The notes beneath the pieces were generated by a model. The model saw only the letters and a program-made list of their open reading frames with translations. It was not told where the DNA came from and did not search any database. A stretch of DNA of 64,000 nucleotides from Bradyrhizobium sp. CB82 (GTDB lineage Bacteria; Pseudomonadota; Alphaproteobacteria; Rhizobiales; Xanthobacteraceae). This document shows positions 37,036 to 44,082 of the stretch, piece by piece (positions within the stretch are counted from its first letter, which is position 1; each line of letters starts with the position of its first letter). The DNA lies in assembly GCF_029714405.1 (NCBI RefSeq), contig NZ_CP121650.1, positions 5,957,001-6,021,000 of the forward strand, given 5' to 3'. Both the position numbers and the translations under genes were made by a program.

Positions 37036-37533
37036 CTAGAACGCATTCCGCAGCAGCGGATATTTCGCTTCGATGCCGTCGAGGCTGAAGGTGAATTCAA
37101 CAACGTTTTCAGGGGTTGCAGGCGGCGGCTCGGGGGCGATCGGGGTTGCGGTGATCTCGGCGAGCCGTTCGGGCATGCTGGCGAAGCTGACCGGCACGAC
37201 CGTCTCCGGCACGATGTGCACGGACTTCGGCTGCACGGTCTGGACGTGCTCGTGCCGTACCTTTTCGCGTGACAAGGCTGCCGGCGACCAGCCCAATGCG
37301 ACAGCCCCGACCGGGCTCATCGCCGGCACGTCGGCACCGTCGGCGAGCGCCCGCCAGGTCTGCACGGCGCGCTTGGCTTCCTGGATATTCTCGAGAAAGG
37401 CGACTTCGGAGTGATAGCGGCGCCAGCGTCCGGTCTCGAACATTTCGGTGAGATGTTCGAGCCGCTGCTCGGCGAGTGCGCACCAGCGCTCCGCGATGTC
37501 GCGGCCGCGAGCCACGCCTTGGCGATGTGTCAT
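37036..37533 (-). CDS. TIGR03809-type hypothetical protein
   Basis: Protein of 165 residues from MTHRQGVARG; a GTG 16 codons upstream is the alternative start. Residues 10-50 carry the family core ERWCALAEQRLEHLTEMFET followed by GRWRRYHSEVAFLENIQEAK, a basic helical stretch. The second half is Pro-rich and acidic with a short final segment FTFSLDGIEAKYPLLRNAF. Found next to a TIGR03808 gene, as expected for this pair of families. Cytoplasmic; function unknown. Confidence 0.78.
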   Translation of the reverse strand: MTHRQGVARGRDIAERWCALAEQRLEHLTEMFETGRWRRYHSEVAFLENIQEAKRAVQTWRALADGADVPAMSPVGAVALGWSPAALSREKVRHEHVQTVQPKSVHIVPETVVPVSFASMPERLAEITATPIAPEPPPATPENVVEFTFSLDGIEAKYPLLRNAF

Positions 37534-38441
37534 GAACCAGCCCGTCAGGAGGGAATCACGGACGCGGGACGCAACGCACACGAATCAATTTAGACGTGAC
37601 GGGATTATTTTGTGGAAAAGTTTTGACTTGTCCAGCGACGGCGCAAATTTCGGAGCGGACCTCCGTAGTCGTGCGGAGATTTCGTGGGCTTTCGTCGTCA
37701 AGCCCCACACAAGCATGGCGGACTTGCGACGGAATGCGCAAAGGCGATCGCAAATGATCATCCGCGCCGATTCAACCCTGAGCTGAAAGGCGAAGCGCTT
37801 CGGAGATCGAGAGCTCCAAAAAGAAAAGACCCGTCCGGGGGTCGTGCCGCGTTAATTGCGAATCTCGAAAAGCCTACAAAATACGGGCTTTTACGACTTT
37901 GGACCTTGCAGGTTCCTGCAAGTTTGCGTCGGCGCCGGGCCGAGAACAGCAGCGGCCGTAAACGTGGCCAGCCAGCGCTGAACCTGTCACCGGAAGAGAA
38001 GCGGACACGCCGTCTCGCGCAGGAAGCGGAACGAAAGAGGCGTGCCAGAGCGTCCGCAAAAAGTGCGTCATCGCACATAGAGTCTATAACTGCGGTGACG
38101 GATTTAATGCGGACGCGGCGGCCGATCGCACTCGATCTCGGCGGCCTCGATCCCGCCGCGTTCGGCATCACCTCCGTCCAGATCATGAGCGGCCAGAACA
38201 TCATTCTCGGCCTGGCCGGCGCCACAATGACCGGGCTACGTTCTGTGGATGGAAGCGAGCACGCCCCAAGGCGCGCGCAGCGGACGTCCCACAGCCACTT
38301 CGCCTCCGCGCGTGAGCGCTGCGGCTGCGATCACGGGTCTGGGAGTCCCATTGGGACAAACGGGACATTGTCCCAGAATGTCCCAAATGTCCCAGGGGCG
38401 CGTGCACAATCGCGCGCAGGAACGATCTGCCGTCCTTAGCC
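37534..38441. other. Left end of accessory island, no firm gene
   Basis: About 900 bp. It contains repeat copy 1 (37733-37841). On the plus strand a frame from 37684 to 38439 is open and its middle (RKRGQPALNLSPEEKRTRRL, then a basic helix) looks somewhat protein-like. There is no ribosome site, the ends look random, and it crosses the repeat. It may be a decayed basic protein gene. Around 38338-38400 there are repeated short units of CCCATTGGGAC / GGGACATTGTCCC / AATGTCCC. No functional gene is supported. Confidence 0.4.
37733..37841. repeat. 109-bp direct repeat, left copy
   Basis: From AATGCGCAAAGGCGATCGCA to GACCCGTCCGGGGG this segment matches 42037-42144 with three differences (one single-base indel, two substitutions). 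The left copy breaks off inside the terminator stem whose full form is in the right copy, then continues into unrelated island DNA. The pair bounds a 4.2-kb accessory segment. Confidence 0.9.
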
Positions 38442-38843
38442 TCAGCGGCCGGTGGTCAGCCGCGGCGGGATCTGGTTTAGCATCCAGAGCTCGATCGCTG
38501 CCAGGATCGCGACAACCGCACCGATGATCACATGCACCGTCACAGCGGTGGTTGTTCCCTGGAAGCCCAAGACCCAGGGCGAAACTAACGCCCACAAGCC
38601 GACGACTAGGTTCAGCCACTCCTCCCACACCGCGAAGCGCGCCAGCGCCGCGATTGCAAGGATCGCGATGACGATGCCGGTGATGTAGGCATTGGTGGAG
38701 ACCGTTCCGGCCCCGAAGCCGAAGATCCAGGGCGAAACGAACAGAACCGCGCCAAGGATCAGGTTTGCGACGTCGCACAGTTTTGCGTTCGTCCAGTTCT
38801 CCATCCAGTTTGCGTTCGTCCAGTTCTCCATCCAGTTTCCCAT
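38442..38843 (-). CDS. SPW repeat membrane protein
   Basis: Protein of 133 residues from ATG 38843, preceded by GGAGGG; an ATG four codons upstream has no site. Four transmembrane helices with two SPW repeats: LGAVLFVSPWIFGF and VVGLWALVSPWVLGF. These SPW units are small paired membrane modules of unknown function, often in stress- or envelope-linked gene neighbourhoods. The N-terminus contains NWMENWTNA twice in a row because of an exact 27-bp duplication. Located in the accessory island, alone on its strand. Confidence 0.87.
   Translation of the reverse strand: MGNWMENWTNANWMENWTNAKLCDVANLILGAVLFVSPWIFGFGAGTVSTNAYITGIVIAILAIAALARFAVWEEWLNLVVGLWALVSPWVLGFQGTTTAVTVHVIIGAVVAILAAIELWMLNQIPPRLTTGR
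38782..38835. repeat. 27-bp tandem duplication in SPW gene
   Basis: Two exact, adjacent copies of a 27-base unit (38782-38808 and 38809-38835). The duplication keeps the frame and adds nine residues to the N-terminus of the SPW protein. Perfect identity suggests it is recent. Confidence 0.95.
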
Positions 38844-39075
38844 GACACCCTCCATTGGAAGGTTACACAGCTAATCAACCGTAGGATTGCCGCGCCGGTT
38901 CCGTCGCGGCCCGCGCGGCATAATGGCAATCCCGCGAGTCTTACGGTCGCGAGCCGCTCCAACACGCGCGCGCCCATCATAAAAAATCCGCTCTCCTCGT
39001 CTGCCCGGTCACCGGCCGGTGAGCACGGGCGGTCACCAGGCGGTCACCGGCCGCAAGCGCCTGAATTGGCACGAC

Positions 39076-39246
39076 TCAAACGGGCTCGATCTCTCCTACA
39101 AGCTCCTCGCCACAGTAGACCTGGACCTTCTCGTCAGGTGCGATGGGCCAGATCTTTTCGCATGCAACACTTATCGCGGCTTCGAGCGTCGGCTTAGCGG
39201 CGGTGTACTTGAAGTTTCGCGTCTTGACCGTGTAGGCCTTGGTCAT
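39076..39246 (-). CDS. Small island protein, 56 residues
   Basis: Starts at ATG 39246 with GAGGGGTG 6 bases upstream, an excellent ribosome site. The sequence MTKAYTVKTRNFKYTAAKP, then an Ala-rich helix with a cysteine (AAISVACEKIWPIAPDEKV) and a strand QVYCGEELVGEIEPV, looks like a compact alpha/beta protein with two cysteines. No signal peptide. No family recognised. One of three very small genes on the minus strand in the island. Confidence 0.6.
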   Translation of the reverse strand: MTKAYTVKTRNFKYTAAKPTLEAAISVACEKIWPIAPDEKVQVYCGEELVGEIEPV

Positions 39247-39464
39247 GCTCGACACCCCTCATGTACGCCCCGGCGTCGGACAATCAGCCGCGAGCCAATT
39301 CGTTCCGAGATCGCGGATGTGCTGCTTTGCAGCACCCTTAACCTTGCCCGGTGCAAGGACATGGGAACGGTTCCCCCTCCATCCGAACGACCGATCGGAT
39401 TCTTGGCGCTTACGTTTCTCTGGTGACGATTGCGACGGTCTCCGGATAGGCCGGGGTCCTGCGC

Positions 39465-39563
39465 TCAGAGGCCTATGCCCCAGATCCCGATGCCGATGAT
39501 CACCAGTGAGAGCAGGATAATCAGCACGTCTATCGCGATTCCTTTCGAAGGCTGTTCGGGCAT
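39465..39563 (-). CDS. Tiny single-pass membrane protein, 32 residues
   Basis: ATG 39563 has GGAGGG 8 bases upstream. The peptide MPEQPSKGIAIDV continues into one strongly hydrophobic helix (LIILLSLVIIGIGIWGIGL) to the C-terminus. Size and layout fit a small membrane regulator or a type I toxin-like peptide, but no antitoxin RNA is evident. Function unknown. Confidence 0.5.
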   Translation of the reverse strand: MPEQPSKGIAIDVLIILLSLVIIGIGIWGIGL

Positions 39564-39715
39564 GGCATTAGCCCTCCGCAGCTCCGATGCTGCACCGGAA
39601 GCCAGTGTGGCCGATATGAACCAACTCACACACGCGATCCTTCTCGACGCGCGGACGTTCTGACCCCGCACAGGCGCCCCGCCAGCGTTTTTTCTTTTCC
39701 CGAAGAATGCTACGG

Positions 39716-39862
39716 TCAGCGGACCAGCAGGCTCGTGACGGCGCAAGCGAAGCCCGCCACCAGGAGGACCGTCGCCGTCAAGACGACGAGGTCGATAGAC
39801 CAGGGGTGGTTTCTTCCGCCGACTAGGTCGAAATGTCGGGAGCGAAACGTCTGAAGGCGCAT
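39716..39862 (-). CDS. Small single-pass membrane protein, 48 residues
   Basis: ATG 39862 with GGGAGG 5 bases upstream. Basic and aromatic N-terminus MRLQTFRSRHFDLVGGRNHP, then a hydrophobic helix (SIDLVVLTATVLLVAGFACA) and a short end with Arg. Probably inner-membrane with the N-terminus inside. No family recognised. Lies 152 bp upstream of the 32-residue gene on the same strand and may share its transcript. Confidence 0.55.
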   Translation of the reverse strand: MRLQTFRSRHFDLVGGRNHPWSIDLVVLTATVLLVAGFACAVTSLLVR

Positions 39863-39972
39863 AGCAGCCTCCCGCGCATTAGCATGCACCCCAAATCAAT
39901 TCGGCAATTGCCAAAACAGTTCCGGGCGGCTTGGCGGGCTGCCTCGGCGCGTGGCGCTTGGCGCTAATGCGA

Positions 39973-40045
39973 TTTGCGAAACTTATGAGTTTTGCAAGAA
40001 ACTTCTGGACGTGGAAAAACAACGTGTTACACTTTGCGAAATTTA
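39973..40045. promoter_or_regulatory. Repeated subsites upstream of recombinase
   Basis: TTTGCGAAACTTA (39973), TTTGCAAGAAACTT (39991) and TTTGCGAAATTTA (40033) lie in the AT-rich stretch just before the recombinase gene. Resolvases of this type bind repeated 12-bp half-sites next to their own genes. This could be a res-like site overlapping the promoter (GTGTTACACT is -10-like at 40024-40033). By eye only. Confidence 0.35.
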
Positions 40046-40067
40046 TTTGTGAAAGTGGAGCGCGCGA

Positions 40068-40616
40068 ATGGCCATTCTCGGATACGCCCGCGTCAGCACC
40101 CAAGACCAACACCTCACCGGCCAGCTCGAGGCGCTGACGGCAGCCGGCGCCACCACCATCTTCAAGGAGAAGGTCAGCGGCGCCCGGGCAGATCGGCCGC
40201 AGCGGGCGAAGCTTATGGCCTCCCTGAAAGCGGGTGATGTCGTGGTCGTCACGAAGCTCGACCGGCTTGGCCGCTCGACCCGTGAGCTGCTCGACCTGAT
40301 CGAGCGCATCGGCAAGGCCGGCGCGTCTTTCCGTAGCCTCGGTGACCCGCTTTGGGATACTTCCAGTTCGCAAGGCCGGCTTCTCTCGACGCTGTTGGCT
40401 GCGATCGCTGAGTTTGAGCGCGACTTAATCCGCGAGCGCACCGGCGAGGGCCGGAAGCGCGCCCAGGCCAAGGGCGTCAAGTTTGGTCGCAAGCCCAAGC
40501 TGTCCGACTACCAGCGGCAAGAAGCGATCAAGCGGCGCGCTGCGGGCGAGACATTAGCGTCCATCGCCAAGTCCTACGCGGTCGACATCAGCATGATCTC
40601 GCGCCTGGCCGAATAG
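40068..40616 (+). CDS. Serine recombinase (resolvase/invertase type)
   Basis: Protein of 182 residues, small serine recombinase. Catalytic region YARVSTQDQ (Ser10), then the conserved KLDRLGRSTRELLDLIE and QGRLLSTLLAAIAEFERDLI with the E-helix; C-terminal helix-turn-helix GRKPKLSD ... GETLASIAKSYAVDISMISRL. Full length, all key residues present, GGAG 8 bases before the ATG. Such enzymes cut and rejoin DNA at short sites to resolve cointegrates or invert DNA. It lies inside the repeat-bounded island and its C-terminal tail recurs in the next two ORFs. Confidence 0.95.
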   Translation: MAILGYARVSTQDQHLTGQLEALTAAGATTIFKEKVSGARADRPQRAKLMASLKAGDVVVVTKLDRLGRSTRELLDLIERIGKAGASFRSLGDPLWDTSSSQGRLLSTLLAAIAEFERDLIRERTGEGRKRAQAKGVKFGRKPKLSDYQRQEAIKRRAAGETLASIAKSYAVDISMISRLAE

Positions 40617-40629
40617 GGAGGGCCGACCG

Positions 40630-40890
40630 ATGACTGATTTGGTACAACGATTGAAATCCGAGCGGTCCCCGCTTTGCCTGGAAGCAGCACGCGAGATCGA
40701 GCGTGCTGCCGCGACGCTGCGCGAGGCAAAGGCCGAGATCATTCGTCTGCGCGATGCCAAACGCCGCGCGATGCAGGTCGCCCACGAGCGCGCGAAAGAG
40801 GTGGTCGACCTGCGCATGCAACTCGCCAAGAGCTTTGGGGTCGACGCAGCGATGATTTCGCGGCTGAGCCGAAAGTCGACGGATCGCTAG
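40630..40890 (+). CDS. Coiled-coil protein with resolvase-like tail
   Basis: Protein of 86 residues, 13 bp after the recombinase gene with AGGGAGGG as ribosome site, so certainly translated with it. Almost entirely a charged coiled coil (REIERAAATLREAKAEIIRL). It ends LAKSFGVDAAMISRLSRKST, matching the recombinase helix-turn-helix end AKSYAVDISMISRL at 9 of 14 positions. The catalytic domain is absent. Could form mixed multimers with the recombinase or act as a DNA-binding modulator; this is inference. Confidence 0.65.
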   Translation: MTDLVQRLKSERSPLCLEAAREIERAAATLREAKAEIIRLRDAKRRAMQVAHERAKEVVDLRMQLAKSFGVDAAMISRLSRKSTDR

Positions 40891-41064
40891 CGCGGCGGCC
40901 TCGGGCGCGCACCGCTGATGCGTTGGCGCGCGGCGGCCGGCCTTCGATACCGACCAGCGGCTCGGCCTCTCCCGTGATGCTCATCACAGCGCCGGCGTTG
41001 AGCATCGGGCGAAATTCAGAGCGTCGGCGGAATGGTCCGCCGCACTTGAAACGAAGGCCGATCC

Positions 41065-41302
41065 ATGACCGCTGCTGCGCCACTGACCTCGCTCGAGGAC
41101 CAGATCGAGAATGTGCGGCTAAAACTCAAGCGCATGAGCCACATCGCGGAGACCGGCCGCGATTTCGCGGCGATTGCCGATGTCGAGGCCCACGAACTGA
41201 TGCCGCTGCTCGCGCAGCGCTCAAGCGCCGAGCGGCGAGACCCTGGCCGAGATCGCGAAGTCCTATGCTGTCGACCTCTCAATGATCTCGCGGCTGCGCT
41301 AG
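41065..41302 (+). pseudogene. ORF with third resolvase-like tail, frameshifted
   Basis: ATG 41065 (AAGG upstream) begins a helical protein: MTAAAPLTSLEDQIENVRLK, MSHIAETGRDFAAIADVEAH, ELMPLLAQ. Around 41212-41235 the sense moves to another frame and gives GETLAEIAKSYAVDLSMISR to a stop at 41300-41302, again the recombinase C-terminal helix-turn-helix. In the original frame the sequence after 41215 looks random. So this was probably a third gene with the same tail, broken by small deletions. The first domain is not recognised. Confidence 0.55.
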
Positions 41303-41420
41303 CCCCCGCCAGCCAAGCGCGCGCGCCGGGAGCGCGCCGCGGCCTTCTGCTGAAGGTTGACCACCCGCAGAGAAACGCGCACCAGCGGGCTCCATAGCGG
41401 TCGCGTCGGGCCTTTTGGGG

Positions 41421-41777
41421 TCACCAGCCGGTGCCGAAGCTGAACGACACGCCCGGCCCGCCGCCGTAGTAGCCGTAGGGCCCACCGCCGTAATAGCCAT
41501 ACGACCGCGGATAATAGCCGTAGCTGCCATAGTACGGACGGTAGCCGTAGCTCCTGTAGTACGGCCGGTAGTAGCCGTAGTGCCGATAATGCCGGTAGTA
41601 GCCGTAGTGCCGATAATAATGCCCGTAGTGATACCTGTGGCGCGAGCTGAAGTCTGTCGACTGGCTCGTCTGCGTCTGCACGCCCGGATCGGCCTTGACG
41701 TTGCTGGCGGCATTGGCGGTGGATCCACCGGCCAGCGCCGCGGCGCCAACAGCCATCGTGACAACGAGAATCTTCAT
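41421..41777 (-). CDS. Secreted Tyr/Gly-rich low-complexity protein
   Basis: Protein of 118 residues from ATG 41777 (GGAG 8 bases upstream; a GTG three codons earlier is less likely). Signal peptide MKILVVTMAVGAAALAGG with cleavage after TANA. The mature protein from about residue 45 is made of Tyr/His/Arg/Gly repeats such as HYYRHYGYY, YRPYYRSYGY and YGYYGGGP. No cysteines. Exported Tyr-rich proteins of this look are common but unexplained in Bradyrhizobium-like bacteria; surface coating, metal or nucleic-acid contacts are all possible. Confidence 0.75.
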   Translation of the reverse strand: MKILVVTMAVGAAALAGGSTANAASNVKADPGVQTQTSQSTDFSSRHRYHYGHYYRHYGYYRHYRHYGYYRPYYRSYGYRPYYGSYGYYPRSYGYYGGGPYGYYGGGPGVSFSFGTGW

Positions 41778-41880
41778 TCCATTCACTCCATGGATGTGTG
41801 TGGCATCACAACGAAACCGCCCGGTTCCGGTTCCTCTGGAAAAGCGACAAGTGCGCGCCAGTCACCCGAGCCCGACGTCC

Positions 41881-42024
41881 TTCAATGCCCTGCACAGCCG
41901 CAAGCACGACCACGAGGTCCAGCTCTACGCCTTCGACATCCTCGCGATGAACGGCGACGACCTGCGGTCCCTGCCCTTGCACATGCGTAAAGCCAACCTC
42001 GAGCAGTTGCTGGCGCGCCGGCCA
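41881..42024 (+). pseudogene. ATP-dependent DNA ligase fragment
   Basis: 48 codons with no start or stop of their own: FNALHSRKHDHEVQLYAFDI, LAMNGDDLRSLPLHMRKANL, EQLLARRP. This is the motif-III region of ATP-dependent DNA ligases of the LigC/LigD type (YAFDxLAxxGxDLR). Both sides are unrelated sequence, so it is a gene fragment left by recombination. It ends 13 bp before the right copy of the 109-bp repeat. Confidence 0.82.
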
Positions 42025-42036
42025 CCGCGGCGGCGC

Positions 42037-42144
42037 AATGCGCAAGGCGATCGCAAATGATTATCCGCGCCGATTCAACCCTGAGCTGAAAGGCGAAGCG
42101 CTTCGGAGATCGAGAGCCCCAAAAAGAAAAGACCCGTCCGGGGG
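42037..42144. repeat. 109-bp direct repeat, right copy
   Basis: Counterpart of 37733-37841 in the same orientation, one base shorter through a single-base indel near its start. Its last 24 bases are the T-tract and first arm of the minus-strand terminator of the subtilase operon. Because the full terminator is here, this copy (or its right side) is the original chromosomal junction. Confidence 0.9.
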
Positions 42145-42160
42145 GACAACCGGACGGGTC
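42121..42160 (-). terminator. Intrinsic terminator of protease operon
   Basis: On the minus strand: 11-bp perfect stem GACCCGTCCGG / CCGGACGGGTC with an 8-base loop, then TTTTCTTTTT. It lies 160 bp after the subtilase stop codon and closes the sigma/anti-sigma/protease transcript. Confidence 0.9.
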
Positions 42161-42320
42161 AAGCCATATGGGCGCTTGGGGTGGATGGGCGCTCGCGCCT
42201 GATATGACTGATGGGGAGGGATGACCGCTCCCACATCATTTGGTCGTGGCACAGGGCCGAACGTTCAAAACCCCTCGCGTGATTTTTTAACCTTGGCAGC
42301 CTGCGCATGCTCGCGCGCAA

Positions 42321-44069
42321 CTATCGTGCGGCAGGTCTATCCGCTTGAGAAAGCGTGGATTTATCGACGACGCTGGAAAGCGAGGGTTGCTCGAGGGCGC
42401 GTGTTCCAGGCTCTTCGCGACGTTCCGACGCATCTTCACGTTTTGTTGTTCCTGGCGCCGCCGCAACCGGCGTCGCACCATCGACGGCAACCGCCATGAC
42501 CGCGGCGTAAGCATCGGGCTCGCCGTCGCCGAACAGATCGTCGCGGCCCGGCGTTCCCAGATCGCGGGCGGTCTTTACAAGCGTCAGGCGCAGCGCTTCC
42601 GGCTTCAAAGCGTAGTTACGCTCCAGAAGCAGCGCGGCGACGCCGGAGACATAGGCCGCTGAGAACGAGGTGCCCGATGTCATCTGGTACTTGCCGTCCG
42701 GCGCCGGAAGGAAGATGTCGACGCCGGGCGCGGCGAGCGCGATGTGGCTGCCGCGATTGGAGGCAGAGAACAACTTGTCCTGCGCATCGGTCGCGCTGAC
42801 CGCGATCACGTTGGGATTGGCCGCGGGATAAAGCGGCGGCGATTTCGCCCCGGCATTGCCGGCCGCCGCAACCAGCACCAGTCCGCGCGCGGCGGTCGCC
42901 GCGATGGCGCGCTCGATCAACGCGTCCTTCGGACCGGCAAAGCTCATATTGACGATCTGCGCGCCGTGCTCGGCGGCGTAATTCAGCGATCTCAGGATCA
43001 CGTAGGATGAGCTCTCGGCGCCCCCCGTGGTGCCGCCAAAGGCGCGAATCGCAATGATGCGGGCCTCGGGTGCGCTCCCCATCAGACGTGCATGCGACAC
43101 GATCGCGCCGGCAATGCCGGTGCCGTGGACATGCGGCCCTTCCTTGCTGCCGAGCGCGTCGAAATTGTCGGCGATCGAGTTGGCAAGCTCGGGATGGCTG
43201 GTATCGATCCCGGAATCGATCACCGCGACCGTGACGTTCGCGCCATGCGCCAGCATATGCGCCTCCGGCAGGCGGAGCTTTGCCAGCGCGTATTGCGCCG
43301 GGTCGCCCTCTGCCGGCGAGCCCGCCTTCTGATCCTGGAGCACGTAGCGGAAATTCGGCTGCACCGAGCGTACGCCGTTCGCCGCGGCGAATTCGCGGCG
43401 CACGGTGCCGTAGGGCCGGCCGTCGGTGATGCGGAACAGCCCGATGGTGGCGCCGATCAGCGGAAAGCTCTCCGATGCAATTCGGGTCAGGCCGTGGCCG
43501 CGCGCAAGCGCGTCGGCATCGACTGTCGAAAGGCTGCTGTCGAGCTCGGCCACGAACTCATTGGCAAAGCTGCGCAAAGTGGTGACCGCCTGCGCCGTGT
43601 TGCGGCCCGAGTGACCGGCGCTTGTCTTGCCCGACCTGCCGGCGCCACCGCCGGCCGCATTCGCCTGATCCAGACATTCGCCATCGCCGTCCCGATAGGC
43701 CGCGGTGCAGGTCGGATAGAGATTTGGCGAATAGCGCACATAAGGCAGCACCGTCGTCGGAACCATGCGCGTCGTCAGCCTGGGCATGGATGTGGGCGTG
43801 AGCCTGGGTGTGATCCTGGGTGTGATCCTGGGTGTGATCCTGGGACCACGATCGACGCTCGTCACTGCACGGCCGGTGACGACGGGGCCGGTGTGCGAGG
43901 TCACCGTCGCGCTGATGGTCGGGGTGCGAGAGGGAATGCTGATCGTCGGGGTGCGCATGATCGCCTGCGCGTGCGCAACCTCGCCGCCGAAAGCACCGAT
44001 CAAGAGAACTGCGCCCACCGACAAAGCGTAAGCTGCCGCTCTCGACACGCTTTCAGACTTGCGCTGCAT
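42321..44069 (-). CDS. Exported S8 family serine peptidase
   Basis: Protein of 582 residues with a signal peptide (YALSVGAVLLIGAFGGEVAHA), a Thr/Pro/Arg-rich linker (about 40-110) that includes RITPRITPRITP from 12-bp DNA repeats, a propeptide-like domain (about 150-250) and a subtilisin domain (275-530). Triad: Asp285 (AVIDSGID), His315 (HGTGIAG) and Ser468 (TSGTSFSAAYVSG); oxyanion Asn in AAAGNAGAK. The C-terminal 50 residues are flexible. Last gene of the sigma/anti-sigma operon, 13 bp after the anti-sigma gene. In the envelope it may respond to or cleave stress-related substrates; a role in releasing the anti-sigma factor is possible but unproven. Confidence 0.93.
   Translation of the reverse strand: MQRKSESVSRAAAYALSVGAVLLIGAFGGEVAHAQAIMRTPTISIPSRTPTISATVTSHTGPVVTGRAVTSVDRGPRITPRITPRITPRLTPTSMPRLTTRMVPTTVLPYVRYSPNLYPTCTAAYRDGDGECLDQANAAGGGAGRSGKTSAGHSGRNTAQAVTTLRSFANEFVAELDSSLSTVDADALARGHGLTRIASESFPLIGATIGLFRITDGRPYGTVRREFAAANGVRSVQPNFRYVLQDQKAGSPAEGDPAQYALAKLRLPEAHMLAHGANVTVAVIDSGIDTSHPELANSIADNFDALGSKEGPHVHGTGIAGAIVSHARLMGSAPEARIIAIRAFGGTTGGAESSSYVILRSLNYAAEHGAQIVNMSFAGPKDALIERAIAATAARGLVLVAAAGNAGAKSPPLYPAANPNVIAVSATDAQDKLFSASNRGSHIALAAPGVDIFLPAPDGKYQMTSGTSFSAAYVSGVAALLLERNYALKPEALRLTLVKTARDLGTPGRDDLFGDGEPDAYAAVMAVAVDGATPVAAAPGTTKREDASERREEPGTRALEQPSLSSVVDKSTLSQADRPAAR
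43803..43844. repeat. 12-bp tandem repeats in protease gene
   Basis: CCTGGGTGTGAT occurs three times without gaps from 43803, followed by a partial fourth unit. On the coding strand it encodes repeated Arg-Ile-Thr-Pro in the linker between signal peptide and propeptide. Repeat number is likely to vary between strains. Confidence 0.9.
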
Positions 44070-44082
44070 GATCCTCGGGCGC

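Larger units (their letters stand above)
41778..42320. other. Right edge of island, mosaic spacer
   Basis: 543 bp with no intact gene. From left to right: promoter of the Tyr-rich gene, the DNA ligase fragment, repeat copy 2, the terminator of the subtilase operon, and about 160 bp of ordinary spacer up to the subtilase stop codon. Confidence 0.6.

Noticed and set aside
38338..38400. Short repeats around GGGACATTGTCCC, considered as a CRISPR-like array
   Set aside because: Units are too short and irregular, with no spacers and no cas genes nearby.
37684..38439. 251-codon frame at the left end of the island
   Set aside because: No ribosome site, crosses the 109-bp repeat, only a short middle part looks like protein. 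Described as a gap instead of a gene.
39009..39022. 14-bp palindrome TCACCGGCCGGTGA with nearby GGTCACC copies
   Set aside because: GC-rich palindromes are common at this composition and no gene start is close enough to make an operator likely.
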